Assembly (NCBI RefSeq): GCF_000718515.1
Contig: NZ_JNZS01000012.1
Location: forward strand, 1-64,000
Length of the DNA stretch: 64,000 bases
Origin: Micromonospora parva
GTDB lineage: Bacteria; Actinomycetota; Actinomycetes; Mycobacteriales; Micromonosporaceae
Direction: 5' to 3'
Shown here: positions 15,392-23,158 of the stretch, piece after piece
Position numbering within the stretch: position 1 is the stretch's first letter
How the letters are laid out: each line of letters begins with the position of its first letter
The notes under the pieces: model-generated
What the model was told of the DNA's origin: nothing
Seen by the model: the letters and a program-made list of their open reading frames with translations, nothing else
The model's database searches: none
Position numbers and translations under genes: made by a program

Positions 15392-17434
15392 TCAGCGCAG
15401 GCCGTTGCGAATGGCCACGCGTACCAGAAGGTCCGGGTCGTCGGTGATGATGCCGTCGACGCCGAGGTCGATGACCCGCTGCATCACCGTCGCGTCATCG
15501 ACGGTGTACGGGATCACCTTCAGGCCGTCGCGCGTCTGCAGCGTACGAACGTCCGGTCCGTGGAAGTATGCCGGGTTCTCCCGCAGGTACCAGTCGGCGG
15601 ACGCGACGGTGCCCTGCTTCGGGTCGTGCACCTGCCAGTTGGCGGACACCGTGCCAGCGCCGGCGGCCCGGGTCAGCTTGCCGAGGTCCTGGTACTTCCA
15701 CCAGTCCAGCCCACCGGTCCACGGGCTCTTCACCGCCGGGTTGCCGTAGACCGCCTGCAGCGAGCACTCGTCGGCGAGGGTCGTGCACTCGGCCGGGCCG
15801 TACTGCCAGACCAGGGCGACGGTGCCGATCCGCCGGTCGAGCTGCCGTGCGTAGGTGATGGTGCGCCAGTCGAACGACTGGATGGTGGCCCGCTTGGTGA
15901 AGCCGGCCCGCTGGATCGCGTCGACGAGCTTGCGGGTGAAGCTGCGGTACGGCTCGGTGTCGTTCACCACCGGGCTGATCTTCGTTTCGATGTTCATGCC
16001 GATGTCGGTGCGGCCACTGGCCTTCACCAGGGCGAAGACCTCGTCCAGGGTCGGGATCCGGGCACCGGGCGCGGGCACCTGGGCGGGCAGCTCGGGCAGC
16101 GTCTTCGTGCCGCAGTCGACGGTCTTGAGCTGCGCCAGGGTCAGCTCGTGCACCGGCTTGCCCACGTACGGGAACATCCGGTCACCGGGGCGCACCGGCT
16201 TGGTGTCGACGCAGTGCGACCCGTTGACGGTGCGATCGTGCAGCACCACGAGCTTGCCGTCGGCGGTCACGCCGGTGTCCAGCTCCAGCGTGGAGATGGC
16301 CCGGTTGGAGAGCGCGTTCGAGAACGCCGGCAGGGTGTTCTCCGGCCGGGTGGCCCGACCGCCCCGGTGCGCCTGGATGTCGAACGGCGCGGCGTACGCC
16401 TTCGGCAGCCGGTAACCGCGCTGCGCCAGCACGCCGCGCAGCCGGTCCGGGTAGTCGGTGATGATGCCGTCCACGCCGTCGTCGATCAGCTTGGTCATGG
16501 TCGGCACGTCGTCGACCGTCCACGGGATCACCTTGATCCCGTACCGGTGCGCCCGGTCGACCATCTCCTTCGTGACGTACGGCTGGTAGCCCGGGTCGGT
16601 GACGGTGCCGTTCTGCGGCATGCCGTGCACCGGCGAGAAGGCACTGGCGCCGAAGCTGCGGATCGCCGTGATCGGGTCGCCACCGAAGTCGTCGATGTCC
16701 AGCCCACCCAGCCAGGGCGAGGCACCCGGCTGGCCGGTCTGCAGGAAGTCGTAGTTGGTCAGGGCCACCAGCGGCAGCTTCGGCTCGACCTGACGCATGC
16801 GCATCAGCGCACCCCAGTCGAAGCTCTGGATGGTCACCTGCTTGAGCAGCCCGGCGGCGCGGACCTCGGCAGCGGTGACCCGGACGAACTGCTCGCGGGG
16901 GGCGGTCTCGGTCGGCGCGCCCGCCTCGACCTTGGTTTCGACGTTGAGCTTCACGTCCTTCGCGCGGTACCGGTTGACCAGCGCGAAGACCTCACGCAGC
17001 AGCGGCATCCGGGCACCCGGGACGGCGAGCTGGCCGGGCTTGTCCGACAGCGTCTTCGAGCCGCAGTCGAGCGAGCGTACCTGGGCCACGGTGAGCGTGT
17101 TGATGTACTTCCCGACGTACGGAAACTCCGGGTCGCCGGGCGTCACCGGGCTGGTGTCCACGCACTTGGCGCCACTGATCTTCCGGTCGTGGGTGACGAC
17201 GGCCTGGCCGTCCTCCGTGATCTGCACGTCCAGTTCGAGGGTGCTCACCCCGAGTTGGAGGGCGTTGCCGAAGGAGGCGAGGGTGTTCTCCACCCGCAGC
17301 CCGAGGCCGCCCCGGTGGGCCTGCACGTCGAATGTCCGGTCCGGTCGCGGCTTCGCCTGGGCGGGCACCGCGAGCCCGGTCGTCACCGTCGCGGCCACCA
17401 GGGCCGCGACGGCGGTACGGCGTACTGTGCGCAC
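15392..17434 (-). CDS. Secreted glycerophosphodiester phosphodiesterase with two tandem GDPD domains
   Basis: A 680-residue secreted protein with signal peptide VRTVRRTAVAALVAATVTTG ending near VPAQA. Two GDPD catalytic domains follow. Domain 1 has QAHRGGLGLRVENTLASF, ELDVQITEDG and THDRKI; domain 2 has QAHRGGRATRPENTLPAF and LHDRTVNGSHC. Both keep the HRG and ENT residues and the His-Asp-Arg triad, so both look active. The domains align along their whole length, including CVDT..P and DCG.KTL, pointing to an internal duplication. The enzymes hydrolyse glycerophosphodiesters (deacylated lipids or teichoic acid) to glycerol-3-phosphate. GTG 17434 has AGGAGGGG upstream. Confidence 0.9.
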   Translation of the reverse strand: MRTVRRTAVAALVAATVTTGLAVPAQAKPRPDRTFDVQAHRGGLGLRVENTLASFGNALQLGVSTLELDVQITEDGQAVVTHDRKISGAKCVDTSPVTPGDPEFPYVGKYINTLTVAQVRSLDCGSKTLSDKPGQLAVPGARMPLLREVFALVNRYRAKDVKLNVETKVEAGAPTETAPREQFVRVTAAEVRAAGLLKQVTIQSFDWGALMRMRQVEPKLPLVALTNYDFLQTGQPGASPWLGGLDIDDFGGDPITAIRSFGASAFSPVHGMPQNGTVTDPGYQPYVTKEMVDRAHRYGIKVIPWTVDDVPTMTKLIDDGVDGIITDYPDRLRGVLAQRGYRLPKAYAAPFDIQAHRGGRATRPENTLPAFSNALSNRAISTLELDTGVTADGKLVVLHDRTVNGSHCVDTKPVRPGDRMFPYVGKPVHELTLAQLKTVDCGTKTLPELPAQVPAPGARIPTLDEVFALVKASGRTDIGMNIETKISPVVNDTEPYRSFTRKLVDAIQRAGFTKRATIQSFDWRTITYARQLDRRIGTVALVWQYGPAECTTLADECSLQAVYGNPAVKSPWTGGLDWWKYQDLGKLTRAAGAGTVSANWQVHDPKQGTVASADWYLRENPAYFHGPDVRTLQTRDGLKVIPYTVDDATVMQRVIDLGVDGIITDDPDLLVRVAIRNGLR

Positions 17435-17619
17435 GCTGTCATCCCCTCCTGCCGGCGGGCACCTCCCACCGGTCGCGGGACAGCATGGACATCTCGGGCT
17501 GCGGGCAGGCGGCCAGCGGGCGGCGCGACGGTGAACCGCCGTGGACGACCTCCCGGTCACACCGGGTTTGGTCGGCCGGCCCTCGGGCACGCAGTCAGTT
17601 CCACAGCTTCTGCGAGGTG

Positions 17620-18045
17620 ATGGACGTGCGTGAGGACGACATGCGGCAGGACGCCGCCCGCGAGGCCGAGGACCGGATCGCCGGCGGCGTGTACGGCAAG
17701 GGCGCCCTCGACGAGGTGACGGTGCCCCGCACCGATGTGGAGAGTCAGATCCAACGCGATGACCCGTTCGACCCCGCGAAGGAACGGATCGACCCACAGG
17801 TGCTGCGCGACGGTGGCCCGGTCGGCGGGCAGGGCGCGGTGACCACCACCGGTGGCACCGCCGGGCCGGCGAGCGTACGCCGGGTGGCGCGACAGCCGGA
17901 ACGACACCCGGGCACTGTCGCCCCGACGACGACCGGCGACGCCACCACCGGCGGCCTCAGCACGCCGAGCGGCGGTGGCACCAGCGACCAGTCCACGTCC
18001 GCAACGGGCCCGGCAAAGTCCATCAGGGACAAATCCAACGACTAA
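17620..18045 (+). CDS. Conserved hypothetical protein, hydrophilic, disordered C-terminus
   Basis: Not recognised. 141 residues if ATG 17620 is used; ATG 17641 has a better-placed GAGGA. The N-terminal half is charged and probably folded (EDRIAGGVYGKGALDEVTVP); the second half is low-complexity Thr/Gly/Ser. No signal peptide or membrane segment. It lies alone between divergent and convergent neighbours and ends at a strong inverted repeat. Confidence 0.65.
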   Translation: MDVREDDMRQDAAREAEDRIAGGVYGKGALDEVTVPRTDVESQIQRDDPFDPAKERIDPQVLRDGGPVGGQGAVTTTGGTAGPASVRRVARQPERHPGTVAPTTTGDATTGGLSTPSGGGTSDQSTSATGPAKSIRDKSND

Positions 18046-18073
18046 CCCCACCCACCCGCCCCCTTGGCGGCGT

Positions 18074-18128
18074 GATCATGAGGTTGACGTGGCTGACAGA
18101 GATCACAGTCCACGTCAACCTCATGATC
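18074..18128. terminator. 19-bp perfect inverted repeat, probable bidirectional terminator
   Basis: GATCATGAGGTTGACGTGG (18074-18092) is repeated in reverse complement at 18110-18128 with a 17-nt loop. It sits exactly between two convergent genes (stops at 18045 and 18132). The stem is unusually AT-containing and long, more like a dispersed palindromic element than a simple GC hairpin. Confidence 0.65.
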
Positions 18129-18131
18129 GAC

Positions 18132-20438
18132 TCAGAGAGTGGGGGTGGGGGTTGGGCGGAGGACTCCTAGGCGTTGGGTGGCGCGGGTCAGGGCCACGTA
18201 CAGGTCGCTGCGTCCGCGCGGTGACTCGGCCACCATCCGGTCCGGGTCGACCACCAGCACCGAGTCGAACTCCAACCCCTTGGCCTGTGCGACGGTCAGC
18301 ACCACCACCCGGCTCTCCAGCTCCGGATGCTCGCCGACGGCGGCCTCCGGCAGGGCCGCGGTGACCGCCGCGCCCAACTCGCCCACCCGGCCGGCCGGCA
18401 CCAGCACCCCGAGCCGACCCTCGGTCAGCCCGGCGGCCTCCCGGGTCACCTCGGCCACCAACTCCGCAGCCAACCGCCCGTCGGGCACCGCCCGGTCCCA
18501 CGGGGGTACGCCGCTCTCCCGCACCGAGCGCGGTGGCCGCAGCGCCGGGTCGATCTCGGCCAGTACGTCGGCGGCCACCGCCATGATCTCGGTGGGGGTG
18601 CGGTAGCTGACCGTCAACTCGGTGAGCCGCCACCGCTGCTCGACGTACGGGGCGAGAGCGTCCGCCCAGGACGGTGTGCCGCTGAGCGCGCCGGTCTGGG
18701 CGACGTCCCCGACGATCGTCATCGACCGGCTCGGGCAGCGGCGCATCAGCAGTCGCCAGGCCATCGGCGACAACTCCTGCGCCTCGTCCACGATCACGTG
18801 GCCGAACGCCCAGGTGCGGTCGGCGGCGGCCCGTTGCGCGGTGGTCAGCCGGTCGGTCTCCTCCTGCCGTTCCAGCAGCCGGTCCGCGTCGATCAGGTCG
18901 GTGACGCCGAGGATCTCACCGCCCTCGGCCTCGTCCTCGACGTCGATCGAGCGGGAACCCCTGGCGATCTCGAGCACGCCCTCGGCGTACTCCCGTTCCA
19001 TCATCCGGATGCGGTCCCGCCGGGCGGCGGCGGCACGTTCGTCCTCGCCGAGCAGTTCGGCCGCCTCGTCGAGCAGCGGAACGTCGGCGGGGGTCCAGCC
19101 ACCGCGCTCGCGCCGCAGCAGCGCCCGTTCGTCAGCGGTGAGCATCGGCGCGGCGGCGGCGATCCGATCCGGGTCGGCGTACAGGTCGGCGAGCAGCCGC
19201 TGCGGTGTGAGCACCGGCCACAGCTGGTCGAGGGCGGCCCGGATCTCCGGTTCCTCGCGCAGTTCCCGCCGGATCTCGGCCCGGTCCGCCTCGTCGAGGA
19301 GGTTGTCCCCGCCGAGCGGGTCGGCGCCGATCCGTTCGGCCACCTGCTCGGCGAGCGCGTGCACGATCTCCACGTCGAACAGCGCGCGGGCCAGGTTGTG
19401 CGGTCGGTCGGTGCGGCGGACCCGGTCGCGGGCGGCGCGCACGATCTCCGGGTCGAGGGTCAGCGTCTCCCGCTCGACCTCGATCTCCAGTGGCTCGTCC
19501 GGCACCCACTGCCGGTCCCGCACGGCCAGCGCCAACACCTCGGCCAGCACCGCCCGGCCCTTGAGCGCCGCGGTCTCGGCCGGCTCGGACCGTTGGGCGC
19601 TCACCCCGGGAAAGAGATCACCCTGGGTACGCAGCAACACACCGGTCTCGGCCAGCGTCGGCAGCACCTGGGAGATGTACCGCAGGAAGGTCGCGTTCGG
19701 GCCGACCAGCAGCACGCCCCGGCTGGAGAGTTCGCGGCGGTGCGTGTAGAGCAGGTACGCCGCCCGGTGCAACGCGACAGCGGTCTTGCCGGTGCCGGGG
19801 CCACCCTGGACCACCATGACGCCCGGGAGTTCCGCGCGGATGATCTCGTCCTGTTCGGCCTGGATGGTCTCGACGATGTCGCGCATCCGGCCGGTGCGGC
19901 CGGCGTTGAGCGCGGCGAGCAGCGACGCCTCACCGGTCAACTCCTCGTGGGCGCCGGGGGAGGCGCTGTCGATGTCGAGCACCTCGTCGTTGAGCCCGGT
20001 CACCTTGCGCTGGCGGGTACGCAGGTGCCGGCGACGGCGTACGCCCTGCGGGTTGGCGGCGGTGGCGAGGTAGAACGGTCGAGCGGCGGGGGCGCGCCAG
20101 TCCATCAGCAGCGGGTCGTAGTCACCGGTGGTGTCGAAGATGCCGATCCGGCCGATGTAGCGGCGGGAGTCGTCGTCGCCGTCGAGACGGCCGAAGCAGA
20201 GCCCGTTCTCCACGGCGGAGAACTGTTCGACCTGATCGGCGTACATCGCTACCGAGCTGTCGCGCTGCGAGCGGTCCTGGAGGGTTCCGCCGGTGTTGTG
20301 CAGCTCGGCGGTGAGTCGGTGGGCGGCCTGCTCACGCAGCTCGTCCAGCCGGTGGTAGAGCATCGAGACGTACTCCTGCTCGCGACCGATCTCGTCGTCG
20401 AGCGGCAATTCGCCGGAACCGCCGGAGTGCCTTGACAA
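18132..20438 (-). CDS. HelD/HelR-type RNA polymerase-recycling helicase
   Basis: 768 residues, UvrD/Rep superfamily 1, HelD branch. The N-terminus is a coiled-coil arm (DEIGREQEYVSMLYHRLDEL, then REQAAHRL), which in HelD enters the polymerase secondary channel. Next come FDTTGDYDPLLMDWRAP, Walker A GGPGTGKT (212-219), motif II-like IVDEAQELSPMAW and a C-terminal UvrD-like end with YVALTRATQRLGVL. HelD proteins free stalled RNA polymerase, and HelR members protect against rifamycins. Start TTG 20438 has AGGGAG upstream. The start region overlaps an opposite-facing promoter. Confidence 0.92.
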   Translation of the reverse strand: MSRHSGGSGELPLDDEIGREQEYVSMLYHRLDELREQAAHRLTAELHNTGGTLQDRSQRDSSVAMYADQVEQFSAVENGLCFGRLDGDDDSRRYIGRIGIFDTTGDYDPLLMDWRAPAARPFYLATAANPQGVRRRRHLRTRQRKVTGLNDEVLDIDSASPGAHEELTGEASLLAALNAGRTGRMRDIVETIQAEQDEIIRAELPGVMVVQGGPGTGKTAVALHRAAYLLYTHRRELSSRGVLLVGPNATFLRYISQVLPTLAETGVLLRTQGDLFPGVSAQRSEPAETAALKGRAVLAEVLALAVRDRQWVPDEPLEIEVERETLTLDPEIVRAARDRVRRTDRPHNLARALFDVEIVHALAEQVAERIGADPLGGDNLLDEADRAEIRRELREEPEIRAALDQLWPVLTPQRLLADLYADPDRIAAAAPMLTADERALLRRERGGWTPADVPLLDEAAELLGEDERAAAARRDRIRMMEREYAEGVLEIARGSRSIDVEDEAEGGEILGVTDLIDADRLLERQEETDRLTTAQRAAADRTWAFGHVIVDEAQELSPMAWRLLMRRCPSRSMTIVGDVAQTGALSGTPSWADALAPYVEQRWRLTELTVSYRTPTEIMAVAADVLAEIDPALRPPRSVRESGVPPWDRAVPDGRLAAELVAEVTREAAGLTEGRLGVLVPAGRVGELGAAVTAALPEAAVGEHPELESRVVVLTVAQAKGLEFDSVLVVDPDRMVAESPRGRSDLYVALTRATQRLGVLRPTPTPTL

Positions 20439-20461
20439 GCCGTCTCCCTAAAGATTAGAAT
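20432..20461 (+). promoter_or_regulatory. Near-consensus sigma-70 promoter facing away from helD
   Basis: TTGACA (20432-20437) and TAGAAT (20456-20461) are separated by 18 bp: a perfect -35 and a 5-of-6 -10. The -35 box overlaps the helD TTG start codon on the other strand. A start at about 20468-20470 would be only a few bases before the terminator hairpin at 20471. Confidence 0.65.
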
Positions 20462-20470
20462 CCTTTGCAG

Positions 20471-20495
20471 GAACGGCTTTTAGCCGTTCTTTTTT
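20471..20495 (+). terminator. Classic rho-independent terminator immediately after the promoter
   Basis: GAACGGCT (20471-20478) and AGCCGTTC (20482-20489) form a perfect 8-bp stem with a TTT loop, followed directly by six Ts (20490-20495) on the plus strand. No plus-strand gene ends here. It is one of very few hairpins in the window with a true T-tract. Confidence 0.85.
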
Positions 20496-20513
20496 GTGCC
20501 CTTCGAACTGTTG

Positions 20514-20543
20514 AAGATAGCGCGTTCCGCCGGTTCTCACCAA
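20514..20543 (-). promoter_or_regulatory. Possible helD promoter
   Basis: On the minus strand TTGGTG (20543-20538) and TATCTT (20519-20514) are 18 bp apart, upstream of helD. A transcript from here would carry a leader of about 70 nt containing the 20471-20489 hairpin. The match is only moderate. Confidence 0.3.
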
Positions 20544-20585
20544 GCCGGGCGGTCCGGCGCGCCGGTGATCGCGAGGTGGCGGCGG

Positions 20586-21212
20586 ATGATCCTGCGGACC
20601 GGCCAACGGGTGGTCTTCATCGGGGACAGCATCACCGATTGTGGTCGACGCGACACCGCCGCGCCGTACGGCAACGGATACGTGAGCCTGGTGCGCGCCC
20701 TGGTCGACGCCCGGCACCCCGAGCTGGAGGTGGAGTGGGTCAACCGGGGTGTGAGCGGCGACACCGTGCGCGACCTGGCCGCCCGCTGGGACGCCGACGC
20801 CATCGCCGAGCGCCCCGACTGGCTCGCGGTGCTGATCGGGATCAACGACATCTGGCGGCGCTACGGTGACCGCCGGGATGAGGCCGTTGACATCGACGAG
20901 TATGAGCGCACCCTGCGTGACCTGCTGCGTCGGGCGGTCACCGGCACCGGCTGCCGACTGATCCTCGGCGACCCGTTCCTCATCGAGGCGGACCGCACCG
21001 ATCCGCAACGCGCCGACACCGACCGGTACGCGGCGGTCGTGGCCGCGCTCGCCGCCGAGTTCGACGCGGTGCACGTGCCCAACCAGGCGGCGTTCGACCG
21101 GGTGCTGGCGGTGAGTCCCGCGACGCGCTGGGCCGACGACCGGGTCCACCCGTACCTGCCCGGCCACGCGGTCCTCGCCGACGCTTACCTCAGCGCCCTC
21201 GGCGTCTGCTGA
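20586..21212 (+). CDS. SGNH/GDSL-type hydrolase
   Basis: A 208-residue esterase-fold protein. Block I is VVFIGDSITDCGRR (catalytic Ser in GDS), block II has NRGVSGDTV, block III IGINDIWR, and block V DRVHPYLPGHAVLAD with the Asp-x-x-His pair. Members hydrolyse ester or acetyl groups on lipids or polysaccharides, so an acetyl-glycan esterase role is possible but not shown. No signal peptide. ATG 20586 follows GAGGTGG; an upstream frame extension crosses the terminator and is unlikely. Confidence 0.85.
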   Translation: MILRTGQRVVFIGDSITDCGRRDTAAPYGNGYVSLVRALVDARHPELEVEWVNRGVSGDTVRDLAARWDADAIAERPDWLAVLIGINDIWRRYGDRRDEAVDIDEYERTLRDLLRRAVTGTGCRLILGDPFLIEADRTDPQRADTDRYAAVVAALAAEFDAVHVPNQAAFDRVLAVSPATRWADDRVHPYLPGHAVLADAYLSALGVC

Positions 21213-21233
21213 CCCGCCCGCGCGCACGGTGAA

Positions 21234-21265
21234 GCGCCGGGCCGACCGTCAGGTCGACCCGGCGC
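21234..21265. terminator. Hairpin terminator between convergent genes
   Basis: A 14-bp stem with one mismatch (21234-21247 with 21252-21265) and a 4-nt loop lie between the stops of the SGNH hydrolase and the LolA-like gene. Confidence 0.7.
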
Positions 21266-21278
21266 GAACACGCGGAGA

Positions 21279-22406
21279 TCAGCCGCGGGCGGCCTGGTAG
21301 AGCCGCTCCGGCGTCACCGCTCCGGCGAGTACCCGGCCGTCGTCGGTGAGCAGCACGGTGAACAGTCTGGTGCTGAAGAGTCGACCGCTGCCCCAGTCAC
21401 CACTGACGGCGGGCAGCCCGCCGAGCAGCTTCGACACGTCCACGTCGGGTGCGGCGCCGGCCGGGGGAGTGGCGGGTTTCCCAGCGGCGGGCCCGCCGTC
21501 GAGCGCACCGTCCAGGCGGGCGACCAGCACGGTGGTCCAGCCGTCGCCGACCGCACGGACCTGCGGGTCCGCCGCTGGCTTCACGTGACCGGGCTTGCCC
21601 GCCGGCCGTTCGGCCTTCTCCTCGGTGACCGTCACCCCGGGCGGCGGGTTGAAGGTGAACTGGTCGGCGTCAGGGCGGCGGTAGTCGACCTGGGTGAAGG
21701 CCACCTCGAACGCCGGTTGGTCACTGCCCTTCGCGAGCACCTCGAAGCGCAGCGGCACGTGCTGCTTGGCGTCGATGGCGATCCGCAGCTGGTGCACCAG
21801 CGAGTCCTGGTCACGCGGCTGGAGCACCAGCTCGTACGAGTCCCGGCCGGCAACGGTGGCCGAGCGGCCGACGCTGACCTCGGTGCTCGGGTCGATCGCG
21901 CCCAACGCCAGGTCGGCGGCCTGCTGCGGGGTGGCCGGCAGGCTCGCTGCCGGTTCCGGAGCGGGCTTGAACGCCCCGGCCTTGTCGCCCAACGCGCGGT
22001 GCGTGGCGGTGTTGGTGCGGCTCTGCCAGGTCCACAGATCCCGGCCGTTGCGGATCACGTCCTGCTCGCCGAGGGTGTCCAGCAGCGCGACCCGCTGCTT
22101 GTCCGGCCCGGAGTACCAGACCCGCAGGGTGTGTGTGCCGGTCAGCATGGTGGTCAGCTCGTTGCCGGGGAGCAGCCCGACCAGTGGTGGCAGGCCGAGG
22201 TCGGCGCGCTGCACGACGGTCCCGGACAACCCCTCCAACCGGGATGTCTGCAGGTCGACGAGGAGCTGGGCGGCGGTGCGGGGCGGCAGACTCGGCTCGG
22301 CCTCGGCGGCGAACGTGCCGATCGCCGCGCCACCGCCGATGACGGCGACGGCCGCGGTGGCCGGGACCAGCCAGCGCAGGACGGGACGGCTTCTCAGGAC
22401 GGACAT
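21279..22406 (-). CDS. LolA/MucB-like exported lipoprotein-associated protein
   Basis: A 375-residue exported protein with one N-terminal hydrophobic segment (LRWLVPATAAVAVIGGGAAI) and an Ala-rich cleavage area. A large LolA/RseB-like beta-sheet domain follows (ELTTMLTGTHTLRVWYSGPD, FTQVDYRRPDADQFTFNPPP). Actinobacterial members are annotated as outer-membrane-lipoprotein-carrier-like or sigma-E-regulatory. It is divergent from a two-component system 92 bp away, so it may be a cell-envelope sensor or target of that system. ATG 22406 has AGGAGGTG upstream. Confidence 0.82.
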   Translation of the reverse strand: MSVLRSRPVLRWLVPATAAVAVIGGGAAIGTFAAEAEPSLPPRTAAQLLVDLQTSRLEGLSGTVVQRADLGLPPLVGLLPGNELTTMLTGTHTLRVWYSGPDKQRVALLDTLGEQDVIRNGRDLWTWQSRTNTATHRALGDKAGAFKPAPEPAASLPATPQQAADLALGAIDPSTEVSVGRSATVAGRDSYELVLQPRDQDSLVHQLRIAIDAKQHVPLRFEVLAKGSDQPAFEVAFTQVDYRRPDADQFTFNPPPGVTVTEEKAERPAGKPGHVKPAADPQVRAVGDGWTTVLVARLDGALDGGPAAGKPATPPAGAAPDVDVSKLLGGLPAVSGDWGSGRLFSTRLFTVLLTDDGRVLAGAVTPERLYQAARG

Positions 22407-22498
22407 GGTGGCACCTCCTGCGCCCATCCTGCCCCCTCACTGCTGTGAACGCGCTGAGGACACCGAACGGGGTTGATTGACCCGGGTGGCACCCTTGA

Positions 22499-23158
22499 GT
22501 GGTGCGCGTGCTGGTGGTGGAGGACGAGGCCCGGTTGGCGGCTGCCCTGCAACGCGGCCTGCAGGCCGAGGGGTTCGCGGTGGATGTGGCGGGGACCGGC
22601 CCGGCCGGCCTGGACGCGGCCCGGCACGGCGGGTACGACGCGATGATCCTCGACGTGATGCTGCCCGGCCTCTCCGGGTACGAGCTGGTCCGGCGGCTGC
22701 GTGCGGAGGAGCACTGGTTGCCGGTGCTGATGCTCTCCGCCAAGGACGGCGAGTACGACCAGGCCGACGGCCTCGACTGCGGCGCCGACGACTATCTGAC
22801 CAAGCCCTTCTCGTACGTGGTGCTGCTGGCCCGGCTGCGGGCGTTGCTGCGTCGGGGCGCACCGGAGCGTCCGACCGTGCTGGCGGTCGGCGACCTGCGG
22901 CTGGACCCGGCCCGGCGGCGGGTGACCCGGGCGGACGCCGAGGTGACGCTGACCGCGCGGGAGTTCGCGCTGCTGGACTACCTGATGCGCCGGCCGGGTC
23001 AGGTGATCTCCAAGATCGAGTTGTTGGACCACGTCTGGGACGCGAGCCTGGAGACCGCGCCGAACGCCGTCGAGGTGTACGTCGGCTATCTGCGCCGCAA
23101 GCTCGGCCGGGACCGGCTGGAGACGGTCCGGGGTGCCGGCTACCGGTTGGCCACGTGA
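22499..23158 (+). CDS. OmpR-family response regulator
   Basis: 219 residues. The receiver domain starts VRVLVVEDEARLAAAL, with phosphoacceptor Asp52 in MILDVMLPG and conserved Lys in TKPFSYVVL. A C-terminal winged helix follows (LTAREFALLDYLMRRPGQV, NAVEVYVGYLRRKLGRD). It is phosphorylated by the kinase encoded next, whose GTG start overlaps its stop by 4 nt. GTG 22499 or GTG 22502 could be the start; no clear ribosome site decides. Confidence 0.93.
   Translation: MVRVLVVEDEARLAAALQRGLQAEGFAVDVAGTGPAGLDAARHGGYDAMILDVMLPGLSGYELVRRLRAEEHWLPVLMLSAKDGEYDQADGLDCGADDYLTKPFSYVVLLARLRALLRRGAPERPTVLAVGDLRLDPARRRVTRADAEVTLTAREFALLDYLMRRPGQVISKIELLDHVWDASLETAPNAVEVYVGYLRRKLGRDRLETVRGAGYRLAT

Noticed and set aside
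18327..20435. Open frame of 702 codons on the plus strand
   Set aside because: Antisense of helD, low-complexity translation, no ribosome site.
20438..20600. Rifamycin-associated element (19-bp inverted repeat known upstream of some helR genes)
   Set aside because: I found no such inverted repeat here; the promoter/terminator pair is a different structure.
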